Source: Symbiodinium sp. CCMP2592 (taxonomy: Eukaryota > Sar > Dinophyceae > Suessiales > Symbiodiniaceae). From it: a stretch of 64,000 bases of DNA. The notes under the pieces were generated by a model. It saw only the letters and a program-made list of their open reading frames with translations. It searched no databases and was not told the origin of the DNA. The stretch is taken from assembly GCA_905221615.1 (NCBI GenBank), contig CAJNDT010003279.1:216501-280500 (forward strand), in the 5' to 3' direction. The first letter of the stretch is position 1; every line of letters starts with the position of its first letter. This document shows, one piece after another, positions 10,038 through 21,094 of this stretch. Made by a program: the position numbers and the translations under genes.

Positions 10038-12147
10038 AGCCCTCCAACACGTATTTGTTTAGCAGGGCACAGCGCTCGGCCCTGGAGCGCATTTGTGGCG
10101 GGATCATCTGTGGGCGCTACGTTGCCTCTGTCAGAGTGGTGGGTGGAATGAGCGTCCAGAGCAAGTTCAAAAGGCTTTGTACAGTCAAGGCGGAAGTTTA
10201 CAGTACTTCCTTGTCCCAATATGTTTGTTTGTGGGGACTGAGTGCCACTGCTGTTGTCGATAAAGGGCCTCTCACGCCAAAAAAAAAAAAATGTCACGCC
10301 CGCAGCGAGAGGCGCTAGCAGAAGCCGTGACTCCATATTCTCTAAATGTATGAAAGATTGCTTTTCGTGCAGGTGCTTATGCAGCCAAATCATCGTGCGA
10401 GTGGGCCTTGCTTCTTTTCTGCGTGGTCATGCAGACATCGGAAATTCTTTTGGCAAGGCATTCTGGGGTTACCATGCCCCCTGAAATCGCAGATTCATGT
10501 TGCGCACGTGTGCGGAAACTTTGTTCGAAAACGGACAGATGCTCAGACTTGACGAACACTCCGCATTGACTACTGAAAATGGAGGGGGACTCCAAACAGG
10601 GTGCTGAAATCGTGTACACATGAAAGCTGGCTCAGCTGTCCTGAGCGATTGAAGCACATTTGGCAAAAACGAGCGAAAACATCAGCAACAATGTTAGCAA
10701 ACTCGAGACTTTGGTTTTGCTCCCAGCACATGAAAGAATGATTGTTTGAAGTTTTGAATTTTAGGCTTTAATCGTTCAAGCTTTGAACTTGAAAGTTTAC
10801 GTTGCGCATTCTAGAGTTCTAGAGTTTAGATCGTTTGTCCCATAAGCAATAATTCCGTAAGATTCGCAAAGAATAAGCACAACCGAATGGAAAAACGTTT
10901 GCAACACTCCTGCAAAAATGCTATTTCCTTGATGCTCCAGCACTAGTGCTTCAATGGTTTCTAGGCTTGCTCTCTTGGTGTTCTTGATGTTGCAAGTTCA
11001 GCACCGCTTTGGATGTCAAGGCTCCAATGCTGGGGTCCGTAACTACAGGACCAGGTTCGGCAAGAGTGACTGACACTTGCTACCTTTACTGCTTTAGATT
11101 TTCGATGAGGTTTAAGCATGAGCTTAAGTATTGTATTTGTCATCAACCATGGTAGTGGAAAGCAGCCTTGTGTTGTTCCAGAAAGCCAAGGTAAGTAGTT
11201 GATACGTGGGAAGCATGTGCAACGGAACCAGAAGTTTTATCAGTGAGTAATGTGTTGTCGTTCATTTGGTTTATGAGTTTACCAGTTCAAGAACCGTTCG
11301 TAGCCTGGCGCGGCAAGAAGTACACCATGTCAAGCCATGAGATGGAAGCAGGTTGTGCTAGGCGCCGGGCTTGCCCGAGGCGGAGAGCTTTCGGATTTGC
11401 ACGTTCTGCTTCCGGCACTCCTCAATCGAAGGTTATGGGTCTCCCAGAACTCCACTGTTCGACTATGATTGTGCTTCCGTGCAGAGGAGGCTCGGGATTT
11501 CAATCGTCATTCGACTGGTGCAGTTGTTGGAGCTGAACCTTAAAATTGCTCGCAAAGGTCATCCGGCATTGACTGGCAGCAGCTTCATGAAGAGGCCTCG
11601 CGCGGATTCACACTTTACCAGGCGTGCTCCCATATAATATGCATCTTTCTAGGTAAAACACCAAGCATAGTATCAACCTTCTAAAGTCCGCCATGGACCC
11701 GAATGCATGATTAACTCCTGACCGGTGCTTCCCTTCTGTGCAGTGACCTGCAGGTGACTTTCGCTGTGGAGGAGTCCCAGAAAGGCCGTGTGCATGGCAG
11801 TGAACAACGCTGCTACGAACGACGTCCGAGAAAGTGTTTTTGTTTTGCAGGCAGCCGGTCCGGGCAATGAGTTTTTTACAGGACGTGCTTTGTAGCTGCT
11901 TTTTTGAAACGCTTCTTGTGCCTCTGCGTCATGGAGGCATCGCGACCTTGCGTCCACCGTCAAGGCCGGCTTATTCGTCGAAGCTGCCTATGCACCGATG
12001 TCCGCCAAGCAAACAGCCTTTTCTTGCTGAGGGTCAGCTTTTGGCAGCCACAGATGTGATTCTGCAAGCATTTTCAGGTGCCTCATCTGGCAGTTTTGGA
12101 TCACAGCATCGCGTGAGCTTTGGTAGGCGGTAGGGTTGCTGCGCGCC

Positions 12148-13271
12148 ATGCCGATTGAAAAGTCGCCGGCTCGAAACGGAGATCTTCCTGTTCTACTTGA
12201 CGGTGAAGAGATACGGTTTTCGGAACCAAAGACCAGGCCGTGTAAGACCGCAGCAGGGAGTCGTGCCCATACGTCCAAATAATTTGACGGAACCCATGCT
12301 TTGCCTGTGTTGTTACAGTGTTACGTCGTGGGCCTTCACGTTTCGTATCACAAACAAGCCCCAAGCCCTTCGGTGTCAGGCTGTACACCCGGCAGCATCT
12401 CGAGGGCGAGGGGGTGCTGCACTTGACCACGAAGCGCTTGGTTTGGCTCGGTGGTCCGGGTTGTGCGATCGATTACCCTTTCATCACCATGTGCCTGGCC
12501 TCAGTGGATGAAACAGGACTTCTAAACTCGGCCCTGAGTTCGAACTTAGGACCCCCGGTCACGGTCCAAAAGCCTATCAACATCAGTTTTAGCGTGGAGC
12601 GTCCCTGAAGCCCCAAAGGAAAGGGATCTGTCTCAGGCATGCTGTCTCTCGCGACAAGAATGCCTGGCCGGATCCCTGCTTGTACTGCCAGCTCCGAGAA
12701 GAGGAGGCAGAGGAGGAAGAGGTGGGGTCGCCGAGAAAGCTGGGGTTTCTTGAAATGGAACGTGTTCTCGTGTTTCAAGCGCTGTTTTTTTGGCTCTGCC
12801 TGGCTCCGAAGTCGCTGTTTCACGTTGCTGTGATTCTCAACCGTCGGTTTTCAGTTGCCTCAGCGCGAGCCTGCACGAGGAGGATGCAAACATCCCAGAA
12901 TTGAGATTCGTCCCTGCCGAGCCAGCTCACTTGCAGGAGCAGCTTGTTCCGCGGAGGGGTCGGTTGGGCAGGGAGTGTCGTCGAAGTTTGGTCTCTCAGA
13001 CATTTAGGGAACTGTGTCTTGTGGGTACCGCCGGTCGCTTGAAGAGCCTCGCAAAAAACTGAGGATGTTCCATGTGTTCTCGGAGATGTCTGCGCTGAAT
13101 CCTGACCCTTACGACGAGCAGGGGGACGACAGTGGTTCCGAACCTGACTTGGACGAGATGCTGGGCGGCCAGTGTCAGCCCCAGAACGAGCTCGGCGTCA
13201 TGTGGAATGCAGAAGCCAACGACGCAGCCATGGAAGATGCGGAGGAAGACGACAATGATGAGCGCATGTAG
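12148..13271 (+). CDS. pICln (CLNS1A-like methylosome subunit)
   Basis: Five exons (12148-12239, 12359-12503, 12659-12761, 12899-12938, 13064-13271) join in frame into 195 residues plus stop. pICln is a PH-fold protein that delivers Sm proteins to the PRMT5 methylosome and is also called a swelling-activated chloride-current regulator. The PH-like core shows GEGVLHLTTKRLVWLGG and IDYPFITMCLAS, then PCLYCQL and an acidic EEEAEEEE loop. Next comes LRFVPAEPAHLQEMFHVFSE ending in SALNPDP, which aligns without gaps to the plant segment before its NPEP, as I recall it. An acidic tail DAEEDDNDERM closes it. Three introns are GT-AG and the fourth is GC-AG, of 119-155 bp. The total frame closes exactly, which supports every border. 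The first exon is the least certain. Confidence 0.88.
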
Positions 13272-15051
13272 AGCAAGGGAGGCGGTGTTCACAGCCTGCC
13301 TCGCGGAAGATTGCCGTGTCCCTTTGCGGGCCCTTGCAGCAGGCCCGGGGACGTGGCAGGGCAGGCCGAGGCGCCTGACCGAGAAGAGCGGGAGTCTGCT
13401 CTCTGTCATGTTTCACACGTTTTCTAAATCCGGGAAAGTTCCCAAATTAGGCTTACCGCAGGCGATCTGCGAAAGATGTGCCGGAAAGGGGGGGGGCGGG
13501 GGGGAGGGTTTGATGCAGTGCTGCTGGAAGAAGTGTGACTGTCGCTTTGCTTTCAGGTCTGGGCGCATAGTGCTGCATCAGGCGGAGCAGGCTTCCAAGG
13601 AGAGCAGATGCAGCCAGAAGCCCACAATCTCATGTCTACCGCTTGCCGGTTGCAAAGCACAGTATAACGGACATGTAAGCAGATTTCCGAGTATAAGGCG
13701 CGATTGAAATCCGCTAACGGACTTTGGCTCAATTCTGCCGCTGCTCCTTCCACCTTCGCCCAGGGCTGGAGCTTTGCAAGCAAAAGGCACCTGTGAACCT
13801 GTTCTTGTGGCGGAGCGTGTTGACCGGTAGACATGCCGAGCCTCCCGTAGCTGTGATAGGAGCAATAAACGAGATAAGGCACTGGTGTTGCAGTGGTTGT
13901 CGCAGTCTGACAGCAGCAAGTCAGACTCGTAGAAACATAGCTTCTTGAGCAAAGTTCCAGCCACGACCAGCACGGCCACACCGACGACGACGCCTACTAC
14001 TGCTGCTCCTACTGCTACTGCTCCCGCCTGCTGCTAACCGGTACCGCCACGGCTACCTCTGAAGATGCTGCTGCCTTTTCTGCTGCTACTCCCATTGCTA
14101 CTGTTACTACTGCTTTTGCCACTGTCACTTACTATGCTATTGCAGAACAGTGGTACTTATGGTAATGAGAATACCAGGCACAGAATTCTCATAGCCGCGA
14201 TAGCAAGGAAACGATGGGGCAATGCTCATAGTAACTCCTAGCACCAGCAGTAGCATCATGCAGCAACAAGTGTGTTTGCAACTGCTGGCGTGCGTGTCCG
14301 GCAGCTCGTGTGGCAGGTCCAGTCCAACTTTTGCCACGCCGTTTTCCAGAAGAGGATGACCAGCTGCTGTGGCTGAAGAGTCGGGGGCAGAAGTAGGGGT
14401 CTCCGAAATGGGCGGGGAATAATTTCTTGGGGTCGTGACTATATCAGGGTCCCGAAAATTCTGAATCGGTGAGAAGTAGGTCCGGACCCTTGAAATCCAG
14501 GCAAAACGCCGCCGATAGGCTGCGGCAGGTGATCCAGGCTAGGTGTGTTGGAAACACAGTGGCGGTCTGACCTGGATCGCGAAGACCTCCAAGCAATTAT
14601 CTGTTCTCGTCCAGGCTTTTATGCATCATGTTGTAACAAGTACAAGCAGAATTCACGTTGATGTGCTTGAAACCCTGAGTTTTGCATGTGCCTGCCACTT
14701 CAAAGATGGGCCTATGCACTTGTCATGCTCCGACACCTTGTTGCATGGGCCATCTTGGGAATGCCTCGAAGGTCAGAGGAACCCTGAACAAAACTCCTGC
14801 TACTACGAAGCCAGGCCACCCGAGCTGGATCCTCGCCTGCGTGACATGGATAACCCTTACTGACGCCGCACCGCTCACTGCAGAGACGCTTGGCATGGAA
14901 GAAAGCTCGAGCTTTCCTTGAACCATCTGGCTTCTCGTCGATACTGTCTTGTACATGCAGCAAAGGAATGCACCGTGGAACATCAATATCGAAACACAGC
15001 CGGCACCCTCAGAATGCATGTTTGCCAAGCTGATGTTGTACGTGGAAATAG
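13272..15051. other. Intergenic region, possible 5' exons of the glucan-synthase-like gene
   Basis: Mostly no coding signal. The stretch 14780-14855 reads as an exon-like segment (CYYEARPPELDPRLRDMD) and could be an N-terminal exon of the next gene. 13980-14130 holds CTGCTACT-type low-complexity sequence. Confidence 0.4.
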
Positions 15052-18000
15052 TGGCAACCTGAGGCACGAGCCGGACAAGTACAAAGGCAAGTGGCAGAAT
15101 CATGTGTATTTTCCATCTCCGAAGGACCCGGGGTACTTCTTGGAGGCTGCCGTCTAGTCTGTCGCCGGATGTCTGCCGTGCCAGGACTGGCGATCTTTGT
15201 CCATTTATCAGCTCCTCACCGATAGATTTGCTGATGGCGATCCTCGAAACAACGAGCTATTCGACGGGGGCTTCGATGTACGAGACATGACGTTCAGGTC
15301 GCCGCCTTTGTCTAAAGGCCCTTGCTTCGGGATTTCGAGGGTTTAGTGCGCCCCATCCCGACAGGCATGGAGGCGATTTCGTGGGCCTGACCAACAAGCT
15401 CCCTTACATCAAGGGCCTGGGTTGCCAGGCAGGAGCGTCTCCAGGGAGACTCTGTCGGCTTCTCGTTTCCGGGTCTGTGTGCTGTTCTGTATGCGTCTAT
15501 CACGTCCTTTGGCAAGGGTTCCGAATGAACCTCTGATGCCTTCGACGTCTAGATAGTCCTCCCGCAGCATAAACGGCTTTGTCTTGACGAGGTCATAAAG
15601 GAGAGCTTTTTGCTTCAATCGTATGATGTCTCAAAAGCTGTTTGGTTCATGTTGCGTCGATTTTTGAGTCGGATGTGGGAGGTGCTGCCCATCTAGTGGT
15701 AGGTTCTGGAAGAAGCTTTCGCTCAAATGTGCTAGAATTCGCGGTTTGCTCCGCAGTCTTCGGCCCTTTACGCCCGGTTCTTTCCGCTGTCGTTGCACGT
15801 TGCAAGTTGCATCGCGTAGTGGAGGAGCATGCGTCGAAGAAGCCGACACCGCTTCCCCGAAGACCAAAGTCTTTAACATCAGAATAACATAACCACAGTA
15901 GCACTAATATAGCAGCCAGTTAAGATCCAATTTGCCTCTGACGTTTCCCAGTGCCAAGTTCTTAATCTCGTTTTGCTCAAGTTAATTGTCGGCTCCAGTA
16001 TCGACTTCGCAAGGCCTTCTCATGTCAGTGTGTCAGTCTTAACAACGTTATTTTCAGTCCAGTTCTGAGTCAGGCATCACTCCACTTAGCTTGCAAACGC
16101 ACACACACACATACACCCAGTGTTGCTGCTGCTTTTCTGCGCCGGCAGAAGCACAAAGGAAGGTGATAGAGCGTGTATCTATACAAGAAAGCAAACCCAA
16201 TATGCTCAAGAAAAAGCTCGAAGCAACATTTGCACTCAATCCCGTTCCGGTTCTCTGCAATAAGACGCTTTCTTGGTTCGTCATCCCTCAATTGCAGGGC
16301 GTGTGGATCTCACCCATCTTTCAGAATGGCTTCAACTTCTACCATCAGAGTCCCGACAGCAAGGAGCTGCGTCTGGTGTGGGTTTGGTAAAATTTGGGGC
16401 CTTGCTTCGGATCCTACCGTTTCGGGAAACTCCCACGTAAAAAGGATATCGAATCAATCTGCATCGCTCGGCTGGCTGCCACCAGTAGAAGCAAGCCCCG
16501 AGCACGTTTGGTGATGTTCGTGAACTTCATGGCCAGTCTTCCACAGGAGTTCAGAACCGAGAGATGTTTCTGAGCCGCAGCGGTCTGAACTCGAAGCACT
16601 ACTGTAGCCGGTTTCTCATGTCTATCGCTGAGGTACGCGCAGATCGATTTCACTCTACTGGATCAACGAATGGGGACGCTGCAAGAGCTCCGCAATCTCG
16701 TCACCACCGCGCACGACCTGGGAATGTATGTCATTGTTGATGTTCAGGGCTCAGACTTTGAATGCTGATGGCAGGTTGACTTTTCATTCGTCTTTGTAGC
16801 ACGACCCTGCAGAAGTTGGTCATGACAAAGAAGCGAACTGACGAGGTCGTTATGAACCACATGGCGAATGAGTTCTTCTTCGACGGTCATGAATACACTC
16901 AGGCGCCGTTCAGATTTCACGAGGATGGAGGTTTGCGCGAATATCTGCTGCAAGCACGGAAGGAAACTTGGCTAAGTCTTGTGACTCCGTTTGGGCAAGC
17001 GGACGGGTGCTGTTGTTCGTCCATGTGAGCTGCAGCCAGGATGACAGCTTGATGCACGACACACCTGCCGGCAAGCAGCCTTATCGGGACTTCTACTATG
17101 ACAACACCTGGGTCCCAAGCGCGAAATACAGTGGCAAAGTGTATGGTCAGTATGGTGAATGGCGTACCGACGACGGGAATGGTACCTACGATTTGTCGGA
17201 TTTCCATCACAATGGAGACTTGGTTGATTACTTTGACCCATGGGAAATCAACTTTGGCAAGATCTACGGCACCATGGACGACCTTAGACTGGAACACGAG
17301 CGTGTACAGCAAAAGTACATTGCCATGACAAGGGCGCTTATCGAAAGCTGTGACATTGATGGCTTTCGTGTCGATTCCCAGCTGCAGGTCAGAAGAGAGG
17401 TTTTGTTGCGACAGATGTGAATCTTCACTAGGTAGTTACCGGGTAGTTGCATCATATGCTATCAGCCAGTTTAGACAGCAAGATATATAATTGCATCTGT
17501 AAGGACACACCCATGCAAGTTCCGCTGAATTTCTTCAAAGTCTGGGCCCCTGCGATGCGACAACATGCTGCCTCGCTCGGCAAAGAGCGCTTCGGGATCT
17601 TCGGCGAGTTCTATGTGACGCCTTCGCGCTATGCCACGATGACTGGGAGAGGTCGAGACAATACGATGTCAGCTGCCTAGTCCAGCGGCTAGCGTTGTGT
17701 ATTGCCTTGTTTCTGCATGCAGTGGAGTGTGTCTTTGCATGTGTGACGGGTTGCAGGTGAGACGGGTTCTAGATCGAATCCCGTGTATGCGGCGTAAGGT
17801 ACGGACAGGATGTTTTCATAGACGGCGCGGCTACGTTGAAAGGTGGCATCGTCTATCCCTACTATTGGTACATATTTACGGCCATGGTCTACAAGGACCC
17901 GCAGTATGCAGATGGTTTGATTATGGCCTACACCGAAGAGAACAAAATGATCGACACTTTTGATCCAACCACGAACAGATCTGAGTACGCCATGATGACC

Positions 18001-18518
18001 TTCTGCAATAACCACGACAACTGGCGCATGCAGAGCATGACCGGCAAGGCTGAAATGAGGATGTGCCTGGCAGTGATCACTTTCTGGCAGCGCACTGAGT
18101 GGTTTTCATTGCTTTCGACTTTTCTGTGTCTTTTGCTCCTCGCCCGAGGCCAGGAATCCCGCTTCACTATGCCGGCGACGAGCAAGACTTCGATACTCCG
18201 GGCAGTGCGTTGGATGGATGGGCCCGCGAGGTGGGTTCTGTTCGTGAAGGTCAGTTCACCTCAAACCGTAAAAGTCAGAAAGAGAGCGAAGACCCACAGT
18301 CTGAATGTGTTTGTGGGATTGAAGTGGTTCGGCACTGCGCCCTCCCTCCTACAGAATCTATCAGCATTGTTTTTCTCGCAAGAACCGTTGCATCTTCTGG
18401 TTGGTTGCCTTCTGTCTTCAGGAGCTAAGTGCTTCGCTCGCCTGGCAAGCGATACCCACCCGCCCGGACGGGAACCCCGCAGACCGCGACAACTTCGACA
18501 TGACCAGCGAGACATATC
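15052..18518 (+). CDS. Alpha-1,3-glucan synthase-like gene: N-terminus and first GH13 (amylase) domain
   Basis: Exons: up to 15124, 15185-15297, 15365-15428, 16298-16347, 16633-16742, 16846-16923, 17040-17387, about 17519-17664, 17799-18089, 18149-18230, 18422-18518. The joined frame gives YFPSPKDWRSLSIYQLLTDR, RHGGD, GLGCQGVWISPIF, VIVDVVMNHM, DIDGFRVDSQLQ, GIFGEFYV, FCNNHDNWRM and PGIPLHYAGDEQ. These are the conserved GH13 blocks in order. The likely nucleophile Asp is at 17373-17375, the acid/base Glu at 17606-17608 and the NHD at about 18010-18018. The order and the PSP-x-W lead-in match fungal Ags1/Mok1, where this domain is extracellular. Donors include GA (15125, 16348, 16924, 17665), GC (15429, 18090) and GT. 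The first exon and any signal peptide are unresolved. Substrate is inferred from architecture. Confidence 0.82.
17665..17798 (+). repeat. tRNA-like (possible SINE) sequence in an intron
   Basis: This 134-bp GA-AG intron holds an A-box-like TAGTCCAGCGGC near its start and a B-box-like GGTTCTAGATCGAATCCC near its end. That is the spacing expected of a tRNA-derived SINE head. It does not fold into a clear tRNA by eye. Confidence 0.3.
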
Positions 18519-18832
18519 GTGGCTTGCATTTTTGAATGACTTTTCGAAAGTTTCGGGCTTTCCTGTGTGAAAGTGTTCTTGTTTCGTGGGTTGAGATGCA
18601 GAGACGTCCAGCTTTTGGTGATGTCAGTCAGTTGTAGCAGTTAGCTTGATTTCTGCGGTGACCTCTGTACTCGGCTGCTCGGTATGTTCCGGGAACACGA
18701 AGCAGCAATCTGTGCAAGTAGTGTTGCAATGGACCGAGTTCTATCCTGCCACCTGTAACCACATGTTCTACTTCGCCATCTGTCCCCGCAAGTGCAGACC
18801 GCGAACAGCCATTGTTTGACTTAAGCTGCAAG

Positions 18833-20013
18833 GTTACATTGCTCGGCTGAACGCCCTTCGCCGTTGGTACTTCGGTGACTTCGGAAGGGCGGAGTGCGAC
18901 GTCGTCACTGCACCGAACCCGCAGATCCCCGGAATCGTGGTGTTCGAGCGTGGATGTGACAGTCTGAAGAAGGTCTTGGTGGTTGCCAGCTTTGAAACCA
19001 TTGAGAACAAAACGGTCAGAATTCCGGTGTCCTGGGTGAGCGGAACACAGCTTAGCGACAGTCTGGAGGTCCGGAACCCATTGATGCTCACAGTCACCCC
19101 AACCCGTGACGTTTCCATCAAGCTGCACCCCCTCGCTGCTTTTGTCCTCGTTCCTCTACCCGTGGCAACTGTGCCGCCTTCGGTGGTCTCTGTGACCCCT
19201 GGGCATGGCTCAGTTGCAGAGTGGTCGGCGGATGCCGGGGACGTGGTGAATGTGACAATCCGCTTCGACAGGGCCATGCAGCCATCAGTTCTTTCTGCGG
19301 CCCTTTTTGATGGACAGCCGGCTGCTTTCCGGTGCGCCACCCCCGCGTGCCAGGAGATCATGCTGGAGCTTGATGCAGCCTCGGTCAGCAATCAAGTGCA
19401 CCACGTGTCCATCATCGAGACCGCAACATCGCAGGATGGCGTCCCTCTCTTCGCCAGCTTCCGTTCCTCTTTCGTTGTCGATCGGAGCTTCGGGGTCCTT
19501 AGCCGGCCGTGGTTGCACAGCATGCCGGGCCTCGTCTGCGCCAACTGGACACGGATCTGCCATAACGCCACCGGGGCCTCCTGGCTCCGCATCAAGAACG
19601 TGGGGAGCGCCTGGTCCACATGGAAATCGGCAGAGCCTGTCACGGCCTGGCAGAGCGCTCCTGGAATCCCGGTCCTGGTGCAGTACCACGCCGAGGGGAG
19701 TGCCAGCTTCATCGTCGGTGACTGCGCGGACATGGAGGGCCCTTGCTTTGCCAGCTGGCACGAGTCTATGTTCCTGCGTGGTCAGTTCAACAGGTGGGGT
19801 GAGGCAGGCGAGGGGACAATGGTGAAGCTGGATCATTTTACTTGGGCGGCCAACATCACTGTTGACCGGTTCTTGAAAGGCAAATTTGCGCCTTTCCGGG
19901 ATTGGACGGTCTCCTATGGGCTCCATCCTGCCAGAGAACTTCTTTACAATATGCCCTCCTTCGACCCACGCTTCTACACCTTCCATGTGGATCCACACAT
20001 GTCGGGATCCGAG
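18833..20013 (+). CDS. Glucan synthase-like gene: large exon after first amylase domain
   Basis: The exon joins 18518 by a GT-AG intron and opens with YIARLNALRRWYFGDFG, the end of the GH13 barrel. It then runs about 370 codons of beta-rich sequence with Ser, Thr and Val, several N-glycosylation sequons (NVT, NWT, NAT, NIT) and few charged stretches. SMFLRGQFNRWGEAGEG and MVKLDHFTWAANITVDRF near the end resemble a carbohydrate-binding or immunoglobulin-like fold. It leaves by a GC donor at 20014 and joins 21095 in frame. In fungal Ags1 the matching part links the amylase domain to the membrane span, so extracellular location is expected. The open frame continues to 20259 into repeats, which I regard as intron. 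Confidence 0.8.
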
Positions 20014-20039
20014 GCCGGTTACGGCACCTCTTTAAGCGT

Positions 20040-20670
20040 ACCGACCTCTTGGTACGGCCCTGACCCTGACAGTACATTAATAGTATTATGTTTTTGTACC
20101 AGAACCCTAAGCCCTGATACGGAGCCTTCCAGTGCCCTTAAAGTACCCCTTGGAGTACCCATGAACCCACGCCGACGCTTAGACTACCCCTCCACTACCC
20201 TTACAGTACCTCTGTTAATACCTTACCTAGTACCCCTTCGAGTAGCCTTAGCCTCTTAAAGAACCCTACAGAACCCCAAACCCTTAAACTCCTGAACCCC
20301 TAAACTCCTAAACCCCTGAACTAAACCCCTAAACCCCTAAGCCCCTAAACCCCTAAACTCCTAAACCCTCAACCCCTAACTAAACCCCTAAACCCCTGTT
20401 TTGCCTCCCTTGAGAGGCGAGTCGGCGGTGGATGGAGGAGCGGGGCCACTGGTCGGCGAACCAGGGCATGGCCTCGGGGGCCGAATGGGCCACGGAGATC
20501 CTGGGCTCGGATCTTTCAAAGGCTTAGGGGTGTTGCGGGTTTAGGGATTAGGGTGTAGGGGTTTAAGGTTTAGGGTTTAGGGTTTAGGGACTAGGGTGTA
20601 GGATTTAGGGTTCAGGGGTTTAGGGGTTTAGGGTTTAGGGATTAGGGTGTGGGATTTAGGCTTTAGGCTT
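20040..20670. repeat. Intron filled with degenerate CCCTAAA and TTTAGGG tracts
   Basis: CCCTAAA-type tracts (about 20240-20398) are followed after about 130 bp by TTTAGGG-type tracts (20526-20670), an inverted arrangement. Between 20030 and 20240 lies a run of GTACC-rich degenerate repeats. Confidence 0.8.
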
Positions 20671-21094
20671 TTTCGCTTGGAGGTTCGTGGGTAGTTATAG
20701 GTGGAGTAGGGTAACCACAATTGTAACCCATATCAGGGGACTTATAACCCCAGTTATAGCTGCCCATGAGCCTTCAAGTAAGGGAAGTTAACTCCGACCT
20801 AAGGAACTTTGCTTACGAGACTTATACATCTTGAGGGAATTTTTGAATTGAGTTACCATAGAGTGAGTCGGGCATTTCTGGAGTCTTCTGTAGCAGGAAC
20901 TACGCCATACGTTCCTTCTTCAGGATGGTCTCTTTGTCAAACTCTCTAGCATGCCCTGCTTGTTATGGTAGCTTTATAACCCTATAAACCCTATAAACTC
21001 CAACCCTAAACCCTCATCCCTAACCCCAAGTCCTATAGACCCTCAACCCTCATCCCCAACCCTAAGCCCTATATAAACCCTAACTATAAGTTAG

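Larger units (their letters stand above)
7350..12147. other. Non-coding strand-switch region
   Basis: Minus-strand genes lie to the left and plus-strand genes to the right, so transcription diverges here. The part at about 7360-7660 is clearly more AT-rich than the flanks and holds short TTAAC/TAAACAC motifs. The rest holds poly-T plus GGCGTG segments (8560-8605, and an inverted form near 10270), three TTCGAACAC motifs (9665-9755), a 13-bp inverted repeat (9977-10037) and one end of a TIR element (8955-8995). I see no convincing gene. Confidence 0.6.

Noticed and set aside
13717-13734. Possible relic of the dinoflagellate spliced leader (ACTTTGGCTCAA)
   Set aside because: It matches only about ten bases of the TTTTGGCTCAAG end as I recall it, and no open frame follows.
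20014-20259. Continuation of the glucan synthase exon to the stop at 20259
   Set aside because: This part is GTACC-type repeat translated, and a GC donor at 20014 joins 21095 in frame into Cys-rich extracellular sequence.
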